From Neobacillus sp. CF12 (GTDB lineage Bacteria; Bacillota; Bacilli; Bacillales; Cytobacillaceae), in assembly GCF_030348765.1 (NCBI RefSeq), contig NZ_JAUCEU010000007.1:2474501-2538500 (forward strand): a stretch of DNA of 64,000 nucleotides. The letters are read 5' to 3'. The notes under the pieces are model-generated. The model saw nothing but the letters and a program-made list of their open reading frames with translations, was not told the origin of the DNA and did no database searches. Each line of letters opens with the position of its first letter. Position 1 is the first letter of the stretch. Positions 34,996-45,549 of the stretch are shown piece after piece. A program made the translations under genes and the position numbers.

Positions 34996-35049
34996 CTAAG
35001 TAACCCCCTCTTATAAAAAAAGAAGCTATTAGTAAAAACAGCTTCTGGT

Positions 35050-36480
35050 TCATTCCTTTACATTTAAATACTCTAGTACTCCTTTTACTGCTTCTTCGCC
35101 TTGGTCGATACAATCAGGCAGTCCAACTCCCCCAAAAGATGCACCGGCTAAAAAGACTCCAGGAAGTTCAGATTTAATATGCTTTTTAATGTTCTCTAAA
35201 CGCTGTTTATGCCCCACTGTGTATTGAGGCATTGAATCTTTCCAGCGTGATACAACTGCAAAATCAGGCTGCATTCCAATATCCATTGTCCTGCTTAAAT
35301 CATCTAACACAATCTGAATGATTCTATCATCAGAAAGATCAACAATCGTTTCCTCACCTGCTCTTCCTACATAACAGCGAAGGAGCACTTTGCCTTTTGG
35401 AGTAGAATGAACCCATTTTTTATGTGTCCACGTGCATGCGGTAATGGAATAATCACCATTTCGGGATACAACAAAGCCTGTACCATCAATGTCCTTCTTG
35501 ATAGCCTCCTCAGGAAAGGCAAGGGCAACAGTAGCAACGGATGTTGATGGGACTGACTGTAATGGATCAAAAAAGTCATAATCTGAGAACATGGATTGTG
35601 TTATTTTATGTGGTGTTGCGGCAACAATACTGTCTGCAACCAGTGTTTCACCGTTATTGAGATAAAGCTCATACTGCTGATCAATCTTTGTAATCTTTTC
35701 GACCCTGTGCCCTTTTAAAATGATGTGAGGGTCCAGTTTTGCTTCAATACTTTCAGCAAAGGATTGGAGACCAGATTTAAAGGTTAAAAAAGCTCCTTTT
35801 TTCTTCTCGGCAGACTCCTGTGTTTTTGGTTTAGCAGGTGTGGTTTTTTTCATGCCCAAAATGAGACTTCGGTATTTTTGTTCAACCTCATAGAATTGCG
35901 GAAAGGTTGACATTAAACTCATTTGATCAATATCTCCGGCGTAAATTCCTGATAATAAGGGTTCGATTAAATTTTCAACCACCTCATCGCCTAACCTTCT
36001 GCGAAAGAATTTCCCAAGTGATTGATCGACATTACCAGGTGAGCGAGGTAAGAAAAAATCGGCTGCAGCTCTGGCCTTGCCTGGAATTGAAAATAATCCA
36101 GTTGTAATAAATGGTCCAATTTCGGTTGGGATCCCCATTATTGAACCCCCCGGCATTGAATATAGTTTGTCATTCACAAGAACATAGGATTTCCCAGTTG
36201 AGTTAGAGACTAATTGGTCTTCCATACCTACTTCCTTTGCAAGTCTAATCATGCTCACTTTTCTAGCAAGGAAGGAGTCTGGACCCCTTTCAATGGTAAA
36301 ACCGTCTCTTATAAGAGTTTGCATTTTACCTCCGAGACGGTGAGATGCTTCAATAAGCCTGATTTCGAGAGGCAGCTTTTTTTCTGTAATTATTTTTTGA
36401 AGGTAGAATGCCGCAGTAAGCCCAGCAATTCCGCCCCCAATAATTGCAACCTTCTTTTTTTCTTCCGCCACGGATTTCAC
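35050..36480 (-). CDS. hemY: Protoporphyrinogen/coproporphyrinogen oxidase HemY (CgoX)
   Basis: The 476-residue flavoprotein has the FAD dinucleotide motif IGGGIAGLTAAFYL, RLGGKMQTLIRDGFTIERGPDSFL and the C-terminal GVFLAGASFGGVGLPDCIDQGEEA. In Gram-positives this enzyme oxidises coproporphyrinogen III to coproporphyrin III (coproporphyrin-dependent pathway). It is third in hemE-hemH-hemY. The start is a GTG at 36480 or nine bases later; both have plausible sites. Confidence 0.95.
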   Translation of the reverse strand: MKSVAEEKKKVAIIGGGIAGLTAAFYLQKIITEKKLPLEIRLIEASHRLGGKMQTLIRDGFTIERGPDSFLARKVSMIRLAKEVGMEDQLVSNSTGKSYVLVNDKLYSMPGGSIMGIPTEIGPFITTGLFSIPGKARAAADFFLPRSPGNVDQSLGKFFRRRLGDEVVENLIEPLLSGIYAGDIDQMSLMSTFPQFYEVEQKYRSLILGMKKTTPAKPKTQESAEKKKGAFLTFKSGLQSFAESIEAKLDPHIILKGHRVEKITKIDQQYELYLNNGETLVADSIVAATPHKITQSMFSDYDFFDPLQSVPSTSVATVALAFPEEAIKKDIDGTGFVVSRNGDYSITACTWTHKKWVHSTPKGKVLLRCYVGRAGEETIVDLSDDRIIQIVLDDLSRTMDIGMQPDFAVVSRWKDSMPQYTVGHKQRLENIKKHIKSELPGVFLAGASFGGVGLPDCIDQGEEAVKGVLEYLNVKE

Positions 36481-36497
36481 CCTTCTTTCCTTGGTTG

Positions 36498-37433
36498 TTA
36501 TCGAGTCGATAACCTTTTTAAAATAACCGTAGACATGGCATCAATTAGATCATCGTGGGCGTTTGGCATTTCTGGGCGATAATAACTTGCTCCCACTTCT
36601 TCCGCTGCTATTCGGCACTCGTAATCGTTGTCGTATAGCACTTCTAAATGTTCACATACAAAACCTACAGGTGCATAAACAAATGCCTTATATGGATGTT
36701 CTTTTGCTAATTCTCGTGTTAACTCCTGAACATCTGGTCCTAACCATGGATCAGGCGTATTCCCAGCACTTTGCCAGCCAATCGCATACTTACTAATTCC
36801 TGCCTGCTTTGCAATTAATTCAGCTGTTTCTTGAAGTTGACTAGGGTATGGATCTCCAAACTGCAAGATTTTCTCTGGCAGACTATGCGCTGAAACAATC
36901 ATCATTGCGTTAACTTTTTCTTCTTGGGGCATTTGCTCATAAATTGCTTTAATTTTTTCTGCCCAGTAGTTAATAAACTTTGGTTCATCATACCAACTAT
37001 CAATGGAAGTGATTGTCATACCACCAAGTTTTTCTGCCTCTTCCATTGCCCTGTTATTATACGATTTAATACTAAAAGTTGAATAATGTGGTGCCAAAAC
37101 TATACTTACAGCGTCTGTAATCCCATCTTCATACATTTCCTTTACAGCATCTTCAATAAATGGTTCTATATGTTTTAAACCGAGATACATTTTAAACTCT
37201 ATTTCATCTTGAACTGTATTAATACGGTCCTCAAGTTTCTTCGCCTGCTCAATTGTAAGTTTTGCTAATGGTGAAATACCGCCGATTGCTTCATAGCGGC
37301 CTCGTAACTCTTCAATCATTTCTGGAGTAGGCTTTCTGCCATGCCGAATATGTGTATAGTATCTTTCTAAATCATCTAAATGATATGGGGTTCCGTATGC
37401 CATTACTAGTAATCCCATTTTCTTCTTAGTCAT
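36498..37433 (-). CDS. hemH: Ferrochelatase (coproporphyrin ferrochelatase HemH/CpfC)
   Basis: The 311-residue protein is highly similar to B. subtilis HemH. It has [15 protein letters not shown], the metal-binding His of [27 protein letters not shown] and the Glu of [16 protein letters not shown]. It inserts iron into coproporphyrin III. The ATG at 37433 is favoured (AGGTG six bases away), though 37436 and 37442 are possible. It lies 17 bases before hemY. Confidence 0.95.
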   Translation of the reverse strand: MTKKKMGLLVMAYGTPYHLDDLERYYTHIRHGRKPTPEMIEELRGRYEAIGGISPLAKLTIEQAKKLEDRINTVQDEIEFKMYLGLKHIEPFIEDAVKEMYEDGITDAVSIVLAPHYSTFSIKSYNNRAMEEAEKLGGMTITSIDSWYDEPKFINYWAEKIKAIYEQMPQEEKVNAMMIVSAHSLPEKILQFGDPYPSQLQETAELIAKQAGISKYAIGWQSAGNTPDPWLGPDVQELTRELAKEHPYKAFVYAPVGFVCEHLEVLYDNDYECRIAAEEVGASYYRPEMPNAHDDLIDAMSTVILKRLSTR

Positions 37434-37614
37434 CATCCGCACCTCACTCTTAATTCTTGTTGCAAATTCATAATCAAGAAACTTGTCCCATTAAAATGTC
37501 CTTATATCAGGATTTAGAGGGCCTCTAAATGATTAGGGCCCTCCTTTTTTATGCATATTATATTGTGCCAAAAAAAAGGCTATCTTACCAATATTAACTC
37601 TCAGGAGGTGATTT

Positions 37615-38661
37615 TTATCTGCTCAACTTTGATGCAGAATACTCATGGACAAATGAGGTTAATCTTTTCAAGGTTGCTGGGTTGACAGATGGGAATACAC
37701 CATGTCCAAGATTAAAGATATAACCGCCCTGAGCCATACCTTGGTCTAAAATCGCTTTCGCTCTTTCTTCAATCACTTCCCAAGGAGATAACAGGATTGC
37801 AGGGTCAAGATTGCCTTGAACCGTTTTTTGAATTCCCATTTCCCTCGCCTTTTGAATCGGAAGACGCCAGTCCAAGCCAACTACATCTAATGGAAGGTCA
37901 TTCCATTCCATAGCAAGATGACTTGCTCCTACACCAAACATAATAAGTGGAACATTTTCCTCTTTAAGTTCCGTGAAAATTCTATTCATAACCGGCTTAA
38001 TAAAATAGCGGTAGTCCTCTACATTCAACGCTCCCACCCAAGAATCGAAGATTTGGATAGCTTTAGCACCGGCCTTAATTTGTGATTTCACATATGTGAT
38101 GATCATATCAGCAAGCTTTTCCATTAAAGCGAACCACGCTTTAGGTTCTGAGTACATGAATGCTTTAGTCTTGTTGTAATTTTTTGAAGGTCCTCCTTCA
38201 ATCATGTAACTTGCAAGGGTAAAAGGAGCCCCAGAAAATCCAATTAAAGGTACAGATAATTGTTCTTGGGTTAATAATTTAATCGTATCTAAAACGTAAG
38301 GTACGTCCTCTTCAGGATGAATTTCACCAAGTTTTTCAACATCTGCTAATGAAGTGATTGGATTGTCAATGACAGGACCAATTCCTGATTTTATTTCAAC
38401 CTGCATTCCAATCGCCGGAAGCGGTGTCATGATATCTTTATATAAAATTGCGGCATCAACATTGTACTGCTCTACAGGAAGGCGGGTTACATACGCACAT
38501 AGTTCCGGTTGGTGTGTAATTTCAAACAAAGAATACTTTTCTTTAATCTCTCTATACTCTGGTTGTGATCGCCCAGCTTGGCGCATATACCACACTGGTA
38601 CGTGGTCTGTTTTTTCTCCTCTAGCTGCTTTTAAAAATGTTTCGTTGATTTGTTTCGTCAT
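37615..38661 (-). CDS. hemE: Uroporphyrinogen decarboxylase
   Basis: The 348-residue enzyme has [16 protein letters not shown] with the substrate-binding Arg residues, [34 protein letters not shown] and [10 protein letters not shown]. It decarboxylates four acetate groups to give coproporphyrinogen III. AAAGGTGG precedes the ATG at 38661. A gap of about 180 bases separates it from hemH; it holds a GC-rich inverted repeat. Confidence 0.96.
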   Translation of the reverse strand: MTKQINETFLKAARGEKTDHVPVWYMRQAGRSQPEYREIKEKYSLFEITHQPELCAYVTRLPVEQYNVDAAILYKDIMTPLPAIGMQVEIKSGIGPVIDNPITSLADVEKLGEIHPEEDVPYVLDTIKLLTQEQLSVPLIGFSGAPFTLASYMIEGGPSKNYNKTKAFMYSEPKAWFALMEKLADMIITYVKSQIKAGAKAIQIFDSWVGALNVEDYRYFIKPVMNRIFTELKEENVPLIMFGVGASHLAMEWNDLPLDVVGLDWRLPIQKAREMGIQKTVQGNLDPAILLSPWEVIEERAKAILDQGMAQGGYIFNLGHGVFPSVNPATLKRLTSFVHEYSASKLSR

Positions 38662-38942
38662 GTAAATATATCCACCTTTCAAAGACATGTCTGCCTATAT
38701 TCTAATATATGTAGCCAAAAATTAAAAACTTCATAGAGTGCATAGCACTGGTTTCACTATATCGATTATTCCTATTTGTGTATAGGTTACGATGCAAAGT
38801 GTCAAAAAAAAGTCGTTTTTACGTTATTTATTTATTCAAATCCCTTTCACCACTTTAATGAAGATTCATATTCTGTATTACATCCGATAGGGCGAATAAC
38901 TATATTCGTCCTTTTGATGAAGATGAGAGAGGAGGTCATTTT

Positions 38943-40340
38943 ATGCTTGTCGAGCTTTCAGCTCTCCATTGGATATATGTTGTCTTTATTGCTCTTATTA
39001 TCGGATTTATGGTCAAACGAAGAGATACCACACTCATTTGTATCATTGGGATATTCCTAATTGCCATTACTGCAACAGGGTCATTAAGTAGTTCAGTCAG
39101 CAGTATTTTTAACAGTTTTATTTATGCAATTACAGAGCTATTATCAACCATCTTAGTCATATCCATTATTGTGGCAATGAGCAAAACCTTAACTACTACA
39201 GGGATAAACGATGTAATGATTTCACCTTTTACAAAATTAATTCGTAACCCTGCACTCGCATATTGGACTATTGGTATCTTAATGATGATCATATCCTGGT
39301 TCTTCTGGCCGTCGCCAGCTGTTGCCCTGTTAGGTGCCGTGCTGCTTCCAGTTGCACTGCGAGCAGGACTTCCAGCTTTGGGTGTTGCGATGGCAATGAA
39401 CTTATTTGGTCATGGTATAGCCCTATCAGGTGATTTTGTCATTCAGGCTGCGCCAAAATTAACATCAGATGCAGCTGGAATCCCAATCGGTGATGTCATC
39501 AGTGCTAGTATACCATTAGTATTTACGATGGGGATTGTAACCACTATCGCTGCTTTCTATTTCTTAAAACGAGATATGAAAAACGGTGTCCTGCAGGTGA
39601 CTCCATTTGTACCTATGGAGTCATCTGAAGATACAACTTCCGAAAAAAATCTCCTCACTATTGGCCAAAAGCGATTCTTCGCCATTCTTGTTCCTATTTT
39701 ATTTGCTATTGACGTTGCTGGTATGTTTATCCTTGACTTGACTGGCGGTGACGCAACTGCATTGGTCGGAGGAACATCGATTTTCATTCTTCTCCTGATT
39801 ACCATGGTAAGCCATAAAAATAAGGGCCTTGAAAAAACAACCAGCTATTTAATTGAAGGATTTACATTTGGTTTTAAAGTTTTTGGACCTGTAATCCCAA
39901 TAGCAGCTTTCTTCTATTTGGGTGATGCTGGTTTTGGTAAGATTATCGGTGACTTTTTACCAGATGAATCACAAGGAATTGTCAATGATCTTGGTGTTGC
40001 GTTAGCAACTATCGTTCCATTAAGTAAAGTGGTCGGAGCCGTAACGTTAACCACTGTAGGGGCAATTACAGGTTTAGATGGTTCTGGATTCTCTGGAATT
40101 TCACTCGCAGGTTCAGTCGCGGGCTTGTTTGCTGTCGCAATTGGTAAGGGTGTCGCCACATTAACTGCACTTGGTCAGATTGCGGCCATCTGGGTTGGGG
40201 GCGGAACATTAGTACCGTGGGCATTAATCCCTGCTGCGGCTATCTGTAATGTTGACCCATTTGAATTAGCAAGGCGAAACTTACTTCCGGTGGTAATTGG
40301 TCTTTTCGTTACGACCATCGTGGCAATGTTTCTAATTTAA
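38943..40340 (+). CDS. Polytopic transporter, ion-transporter-superfamily-like, substrate unknown
   Basis: The 465-residue protein has about 11-12 membrane segments. A WFFWPSPAVALLGAVLLPVALRAGLPALGVAMAMNLFGHGIALSGDF stretch in the first half is matched by similar Pro/Gly-rich helices in the second (GPVIPIAAFFYLGDAGFG; LSKVVGAVTLTTVGAITG), suggesting two inverted halves. This resembles the GntP/CitM/NhaC-type ion transporter superfamily, but I cannot name the substrate. GGAGG precedes the ATG. It is monocistronic, with a terminator shared with the convergent PAP2 gene. Confidence 0.75.
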   Translation: MLVELSALHWIYVVFIALIIGFMVKRRDTTLICIIGIFLIAITATGSLSSSVSSIFNSFIYAITELLSTILVISIIVAMSKTLTTTGINDVMISPFTKLIRNPALAYWTIGILMMIISWFFWPSPAVALLGAVLLPVALRAGLPALGVAMAMNLFGHGIALSGDFVIQAAPKLTSDAAGIPIGDVISASIPLVFTMGIVTTIAAFYFLKRDMKNGVLQVTPFVPMESSEDTTSEKNLLTIGQKRFFAILVPILFAIDVAGMFILDLTGGDATALVGGTSIFILLLITMVSHKNKGLEKTTSYLIEGFTFGFKVFGPVIPIAAFFYLGDAGFGKIIGDFLPDESQGIVNDLGVALATIVPLSKVVGAVTLTTVGAITGLDGSGFSGISLAGSVAGLFAVAIGKGVATLTALGQIAAIWVGGGTLVPWALIPAAAICNVDPFELARRNLLPVVIGLFVTTIVAMFLI

Positions 40341-40368
40341 AAAAGAGGCTCAGCAGCCTCTTTTTCTC
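40338..40368. terminator. Bidirectional terminator between the transporter and PAP2 genes
   Basis: AAAAAGAGGCT and AGCCTCTTTTT form a perfect stem with a four-base loop and T-runs on both strands. Confidence 0.88.
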
Positions 40369-41008
40369 ATTTCGCTTTCTTTTTTAGTTTCTTTTTAAAA
40401 AATTTGTAAATAAATATCGATAACATCACCCATAAATAGCCAAACGCAAAACCGCCAATAACATCTGTAGGGTAATGCACTTGGAGTATGATTCGACTTG
40501 CACCAATTAGTAGTAATAATAATGCTGTTAACCAGATGACAACTTTTCTAGTTGATGAATTTTTTATATCCTCAATAACTAGATAGGCAATAAAAAAATA
40601 GCAAGTTAATCCTACCATTGCATGCCCACTTGGAAAACTTAAACTATCGACATGTGCAAGATGTTCAAGTTCAGGTCTTGGTCGCGCAATAAGGTCTTTT
40701 AGAAGTTTATTAACTTCATTTCCAAGAGCGACAGATAGAGCAATAGCTGAAGCTCCTAAGAAATTTCTTTTAATCAGCAATAACCAGCCCAACACAATCA
40801 ACGCAACAATACCTATCCCCTTTTTGTCTCCTAATTCTGTAAGCAGAAGAAAGAATGGATTGAAGGTATCAGGTACATAAGCAAATAAATCTGCTAACTT
40901 ATCATCAAGCCAAAAAGTTTGTTTTGCAGCTACTTTGATAGAAGTATAGAGTGCTATTACAATGGCAAAACCTACTATTAAATATGTATAACCATTTCTT
41001 TTTTTCAT
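40367..41008 (-). CDS. PAP2 family membrane phosphatase
   Basis: The 213-residue protein has about six membrane segments and all three acid-phosphatase motifs: KDLIARPRP, FPSGHAM and SRIILQVHYPTDVIGG, containing the catalytic His residues. Such enzymes hydrolyse lipid phosphates such as undecaprenyl diphosphate or phosphatidylglycerol phosphate. The ATG at 41008 is the best candidate although the AAAGG site is about 12 bases away. Exact substrate unknown. Confidence 0.92.
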   Translation of the reverse strand: MKKRNGYTYLIVGFAIVIALYTSIKVAAKQTFWLDDKLADLFAYVPDTFNPFFLLLTELGDKKGIGIVALIVLGWLLLIKRNFLGASAIALSVALGNEVNKLLKDLIARPRPELEHLAHVDSLSFPSGHAMVGLTCYFFIAYLVIEDIKNSSTRKVVIWLTALLLLLIGASRIILQVHYPTDVIGGFAFGYLWVMLSIFIYKFFKKKLKKKAK

Positions 41009-41145
41009 CGAATAAATAATCCTTTCTCTCTCTGAAAACTCTCTCAAATTATAATGAAAAACACCTTAAAAATCTACATAATAGTATTAAAGTGTTAAAA
41101 TAGATTGAAAATATTTTTAATTCTATAGGCGTTTGGAGGGTTCAT

Positions 41146-42321
41146 ATGTTGAAGCAATTGTTTTTAAAATTAGAAGATTACTATGAGGAAATGGTATCCA
41201 TTCGCAGGTTTATGCACCAGCACCCCGAATTGTCCTTTCAAGAATATAACACATCACAGTTTATAAAGAATTATTATGAAAAACTTGGAATAGACGTAAA
41301 GGATAATGTTGGTGGAAACGGCGTAGTAGCAAAAATAAACGGCAAAAAACCCGGAAAAACGGTGGCACTCAGAGCAGATTTTGATGCCCTGCCTATTCAA
41401 GATGAAAAGGAAGTTCCTTACAAATCTTTAGTCCCCGGGGTCATGCATGCCTGTGGTCATGATGGACATACAGCAACGCTTCTTGTCCTTGCTAAGGCAC
41501 TAAATGAGTTGAAGGAAGAACTCGAAGGGAATTATGTCTTTATCCATCAGCATGCAGAGGAATACGCACCTGGGGGAGCAATATCCATGATTAAGGATGG
41601 CTGCTTAGACGGCGTTGATGTCATATTCGGAACTCATTTATGGGCAAGTGAACCCACTGGTACAATCCAATACCGTACAGGTCCAATTATGGCAGCCGCT
41701 GACCGTTTTGAGATTGACATACAGGGCAAAGGTGGACATGGTGCACAGCCTCATAAGACAAAGGATGCCATTGTTACTGCTTCCCAGTTAGTTGTAAATC
41801 TTCAGCAAATTGTTAGCAGGAAAGTGAATCCTGTTGAGTCTGCGGTTGTTACAGTCGGTTCATTTGTGGCTGAAAATGCGTTTAATGTAATTGCAGATAA
41901 GGCGAAATTGATAGGGACAGTTCGTACCTTTAATGATGATGTTCGTCAGTTTATTGAAGATGAAATGGAAAGAATTATTCAAGGCACCTGCCACTTGTCT
42001 GACAGCACATTTACCTTTTTATATGAAAGAGGGTATCCAGCAGTAGTTAACCATGAAAAGGAAACAGAATTCCTTATCGGTGCTGCTAAGGAAGTTCCTG
42101 AGGTGCTAACGATTGAAGAATCCGAACTGCAAATGGGTGGAGAAGATTTCGCATATTACTTAAAGGAAATACCAGGTACCTTCTTCTTCACAGGTGCAAA
42201 ACCTCAAGATGCCGATCCAGGCTACCCACATCACCACCCGAAATTTGACATCAATGAGGATTCGATGTTAATAGCTGCAAAAACACTTGGTACTGCAGCA
42301 ATTAGAATACACCAAGAATAA
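41146..42321 (+). CDS. M20 family amidohydrolase/metallopeptidase (YhaA-like)
   Basis: The 391-residue enzyme has RRFMHQHPELSFQEYNT, ALRADFDALPIQDE, the metal site HACGHDGHTA, QHAEEYAPGGA and the dimerisation-domain KGGHGAQPHKT. A late ligand is in MGGEDFAYYL and HHHPKFD. This is the M20D aminoacylase/hippurate-hydrolase type, which removes acyl groups from amino acids. It is next to ecsC, as yhaA is in B. subtilis. Substrate not inferable. Confidence 0.92.
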   Translation: MLKQLFLKLEDYYEEMVSIRRFMHQHPELSFQEYNTSQFIKNYYEKLGIDVKDNVGGNGVVAKINGKKPGKTVALRADFDALPIQDEKEVPYKSLVPGVMHACGHDGHTATLLVLAKALNELKEELEGNYVFIHQHAEEYAPGGAISMIKDGCLDGVDVIFGTHLWASEPTGTIQYRTGPIMAAADRFEIDIQGKGGHGAQPHKTKDAIVTASQLVVNLQQIVSRKVNPVESAVVTVGSFVAENAFNVIADKAKLIGTVRTFNDDVRQFIEDEMERIIQGTCHLSDSTFTFLYERGYPAVVNHEKETEFLIGAAKEVPEVLTIEESELQMGGEDFAYYLKEIPGTFFFTGAKPQDADPGYPHHHPKFDINEDSMLIAAKTLGTAAIRIHQE

Positions 42322-42329
42322 TAATGTAA

Positions 42330-42368
42330 AAACCCCTGAACGTTAATAATGTTCAGGGGTCTTTTTTA
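42330..42368. terminator. Bidirectional terminator between the M20 gene and ecsC
   Basis: ACCCCTGAAC and GTTCAGGGGT form a perfect stem with a nine-base loop, with T- and A-tracts on either side. The ecsC stop lies within. Confidence 0.88.
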
Positions 42369-43068
42369 GGATTCTTAATCTGTAAGCATTCATTGCCGTC
42401 TCACCTAATTGTTTCAATAAGTTGTTATTGGCATATGCACCCACAAATGCGCCAATACCCGGTACTAACTGAAACATCTTTACAAGATCGATGTAATCTC
42501 GATATTCTTGTTGAAATTTACGCCAATCCATTTCTACAAGAGTTTGTTTTCTCTCGTCCCAGTTTTCAATTTCAGATAATGTCTCTCGGCGGATTTCATC
42601 ACTGGAAAACGCAAGTTGGAAGATATGCAGAATAAATAGCCGTTCTTCAAATTCCTTCGTATTAAAACCATAAATCGCAGCCGCTTCAAAGAGAAATTTC
42701 ATTTTTATTGAAAGCAGTAATGGAAAATCAGCAAGACCAAGCAGAATTCCCCCAGCACCAGTTCCCGCACCTTCCACCAGCGCGGTTTTCTGGAATACAG
42801 CCGTCTTTTTACGCATTAATTCATCACGTTCTTCTAGTGTCAAACCTGCCGCTTGATTTTTGTTGGTCGTGAGTTGGGATCCAAATAAAGTGGTTTTGAC
42901 CATTCCCTTTATGCTTTCGGTCATAACCTCATGGACCTTTTCTGGAATTATTTCATTTATTTTCCCCTGAGCCTTTTTCGAAATTCTATTCATCATTCCA
43001 GAACGTCTTGTTAATTTTCGTTTCCATTCAACGACTTCACCATAAACCTTTAACTCATATTCATTCAT
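42343..43068 (-). CDS. ecsC: EcsC family protein
   Basis: The 241-residue protein MNEYELKVYGEVVEWKRKLTRRSGMMNRISKKAQGKINE has GAGTGAGGILLGLADFPLLLSIKMKFLFEAA and LVPGIGAFVGAYANNNLLKQLGETA, hallmarks of EcsC. It is the third gene of the ecsABC operon; its role is unknown even in B. subtilis. AGGGGAG lies seven bases before the ATG at 43068. Confidence 0.92.
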   Translation of the reverse strand: MNEYELKVYGEVVEWKRKLTRRSGMMNRISKKAQGKINEIIPEKVHEVMTESIKGMVKTTLFGSQLTTNKNQAAGLTLEERDELMRKKTAVFQKTALVEGAGTGAGGILLGLADFPLLLSIKMKFLFEAAAIYGFNTKEFEERLFILHIFQLAFSSDEIRRETLSEIENWDERKQTLVEMDWRKFQQEYRDYIDLVKMFQLVPGIGAFVGAYANNNLLKQLGETAMNAYRLRILKKTPEHY

Positions 43069-43117
43069 GCTCCCACTCCCCTTTAGCAAAAGAATAGTAG
43101 TTATTTTACATATCCAT

Positions 43118-44329
43118 TCATGCTTTTAGTCTTTTCTTACTATAAACAATTACAAATAAATAACTAAACAATAGACCTGAAAACAGGACTACTAACGAAA
43201 ACAACCAATCCCCTTTTATCAAAACAATCATGGCGAAAAGGATGGATTGAATGAAAAGAATTATTTTTAGAATCGATTGGAATGCCGCCATTTTGTGCTT
43301 ATGGGAAACAGGATACAAATCAATCCAAAGCTTGTTTTGGTGATGATTCCATAATGGCAGCAGTTGAAATCCCGTTAGGTAAATGAATAGGAGTGAAAAA
43401 ATAATTTGACCCCAACCAAATGAAATAAAATACAGTGCCACAGCACCGATTACGGTTAAACGAATAAAGAGACCTAAATAATCGGAGGATCTCAGGAATG
43501 TTCGTGCGAATAGATAATGATACGTTCTATTCTGTGAAAAAGAAATGGATTTCATCAATATGTCTAACCATTTTCTTCTTTTTACCGTATCCTTTAATTT
43601 CGGTACATCTGTGAATAAATTGGCCAATCGATAAAAGGAAGCCATTCTCTTCTCTTCTTGAGCAATAAGTAAATCCCATTTTAACCCCATTTTTTTCGTT
43701 CTAACATAAAAAGAACGATAGTAAAATGCCAAAATGAAAACAACTAGTAATAAGAAAAGAATATTTGCGTTGTTAAATAACAAAAAAGTAAAGATTACAT
43801 TAATGAAATACCGGACGAACATGTCCCAGATAAAAACCGACTGTTGGACAAAATAGTGAATTCTCCAGTTAACAGCAAGGTTCCATGCTTTTATCGCCAG
43901 CAGCACCAGCAGGAAAATAAAAAATGATTGAAAACCATTTGCACTAACATGGGCATACATTGGCATCAATACAGCTAACACCATTAATAAGATATATCCT
44001 TGAAAGACTAAACTTATCAATCCTGAACGGGAGAAATACCCCTTCAATCTTGTTTCAAGCGGAATTAAAAAGACCTGGTCAGCCTCCAGCAAAAAAGTAA
44101 ATACGGGACTGTGTGTTAAAAACAGGCCAATTATCAAAGCAATGATAATCTCTGCTGGAAAATCAGGTGACAATGTACGAATCCACTCCTGATAATAAAA
44201 TGCAGCAGTACCGATTAGAAATAACAGGACTACAACAAGGTGACCATTCAATATGTAACGAAGATAAACGCCAAATTCTTTTAGACGATGCACAGCTCTA
44301 TCTTTCCATAGCTTTTTCTCATCAAACAT
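43118..44329 (-). CDS. ecsB: ABC transporter permease EcsB
   Basis: The 403-residue polytopic protein MFDEKKLWKDRAVHRLKEFGVYLRYILNGH has about ten membrane segments and HSPVFTFLLEADQVFLIPLE, matching EcsB. It is the membrane partner of EcsA; together they affect secretion, competence and sporulation and promote intramembrane protease RasP activity in B. subtilis. The ATG overlaps the ecsA end by eight bases. Confidence 0.93.
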   Translation of the reverse strand: MFDEKKLWKDRAVHRLKEFGVYLRYILNGHLVVVLLFLIGTAAFYYQEWIRTLSPDFPAEIIIALIIGLFLTHSPVFTFLLEADQVFLIPLETRLKGYFSRSGLISLVFQGYILLMVLAVLMPMYAHVSANGFQSFFIFLLVLLAIKAWNLAVNWRIHYFVQQSVFIWDMFVRYFINVIFTFLLFNNANILFLLLVVFILAFYYRSFYVRTKKMGLKWDLLIAQEEKRMASFYRLANLFTDVPKLKDTVKRRKWLDILMKSISFSQNRTYHYLFARTFLRSSDYLGLFIRLTVIGAVALYFISFGWGQIIFSLLFIYLTGFQLLPLWNHHQNKLWIDLYPVSHKHKMAAFQSILKIILFIQSILFAMIVLIKGDWLFSLVVLFSGLLFSYLFVIVYSKKRLKA

Positions 44330-45062
44330 AGTTTTCTTCCTTCGTTAATTGGATATATAAATCATCTAATGATGCTTGAGGCATTGAGAATTGTTTTCTC
44401 AGTTCAACAAGTGTCCCTTTTGCACGAACCTTTCCTTCATGAAGAATCACAAAGGAATCGCAGTATTTTTCCGCGGTGGTTAGAATATGGGTCGACATTA
44501 AGATGCCCGCACCGTTTTCTTTCATTTTTTTCATTAAATCAAGCAATGACTGAATCCCAAGTGGGTCGAGGCCGACAAATGGCTCATCCACAATATAAAG
44601 TGACGGCTGTACTAAAAAAGCACACATGATCATTACCTTTTGTTTCATCCCTTTAGAAAAATGGGCTGGAAACCATTTCAGCCTTTTTTCCATTCGGAAT
44701 TCGGCAAGTAATTTCCCAATTCTTGTTTTATATGTGGTTTCATCTAACCCATAAGCCATTGCCGTTAATCTTAGGTGTTCCTGAAGGGTAAGTTCTTCGT
44801 ATAAAACGGGAGTTTCTGGAACAAAGGTAAACATCTTTCGGTAAGCTTCTTTATCTTCGGAAATCGAACGACCATTTATTTTCACTTCCCCACTATGTGG
44901 TTCCATTAAACCGATAATATGTTTTATGGTCGTACTTTTCCCGGCCCCATTTAGACCAATTAATCCAACCAATTCTTTTTCATTTACTTCAAAGGATATA
45001 TCTTTTAAAACTGGATTCCTTGTATATCCACCTGTAAGGCTTTCAATTGATAATAAAGACAT
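44322..45062 (-). CDS. ecsA: ABC transporter ATP-binding protein EcsA
   Basis: The 246-residue ATPase has Walker A GLNGAGKST, signature HFSKGMKQKV, Walker B LYIVDEPFVGLDPLG and the H-loop STHIL. MSLLSIESLTGGYTRNPVLKDISF is EcsA-like. It is first of ecsABC, with exoprotein-secretion and competence phenotypes in B. subtilis. The ATG at 45062 is chosen by family length; a longer frame adds 15 residues. Confidence 0.94.
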   Translation of the reverse strand: MSLLSIESLTGGYTRNPVLKDISFEVNEKELVGLIGLNGAGKSTTIKHIIGLMEPHSGEVKINGRSISEDKEAYRKMFTFVPETPVLYEELTLQEHLRLTAMAYGLDETTYKTRIGKLLAEFRMEKRLKWFPAHFSKGMKQKVMIMCAFLVQPSLYIVDEPFVGLDPLGIQSLLDLMKKMKENGAGILMSTHILTTAEKYCDSFVILHEGKVRAKGTLVELRKQFSMPQASLDDLYIQLTKEENYV

Positions 45063-45109
45063 ATGCTCCGTCCTTCCATTTAGCATGATTACCTTACATT
45101 TTACCAAAA

Positions 45110-45549
45110 CGTGGGTAATAAAAATAGAAATTCAATTTTTTTGATCATGATTGTATATTTCAAATTAAAACGGACATCATAATATTCGAAGGGGAAACAC
45201 CTACTCGATGAAGTGATTCATCAAACTTTGAAATGAGGTGTCTGTCAAAGACATTTAACTTTTCAAACCAGTAGCTTCTAAACGTTTCAAATAAGGGGAT
45301 GGTTGTTTTGCACAAGTTGCCTTGTAACCATTTAGAGTTCAAATAACACCAGCTATTTATCAAAAAAATAAATGAGGTGTTTACCGCAGATTATCATCCG
45401 TTTTTATAAGTTGGGAAAACTATAAAAACACATAGGGGATGGTCAGCTTGAACAATGATTACTGTTTATAAAAAACACTAAATTGTCAAATGAGGTGTTT
45501 ATCAAACGTAATTCCTGAATGAACGTATAAAATGAAGCAAACCCCTTCG
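45110..45549. other. Gene-free region upstream of hit with repeated motif
   Basis: This stretch of about 440 bases has no credible protein gene. The motif AAATGAGGTGT occurs three times (about 45231, 45370 and 45487), each giving a micro-ORF that opens Met-Arg-Cys-Leu and stops after 10-17 codons. AGGGGATGGT occurs twice (about 45296, 45431). A strong plus-strand terminator closes the stretch, so a leader or small RNA for the hit side is possible. Confidence 0.5.
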
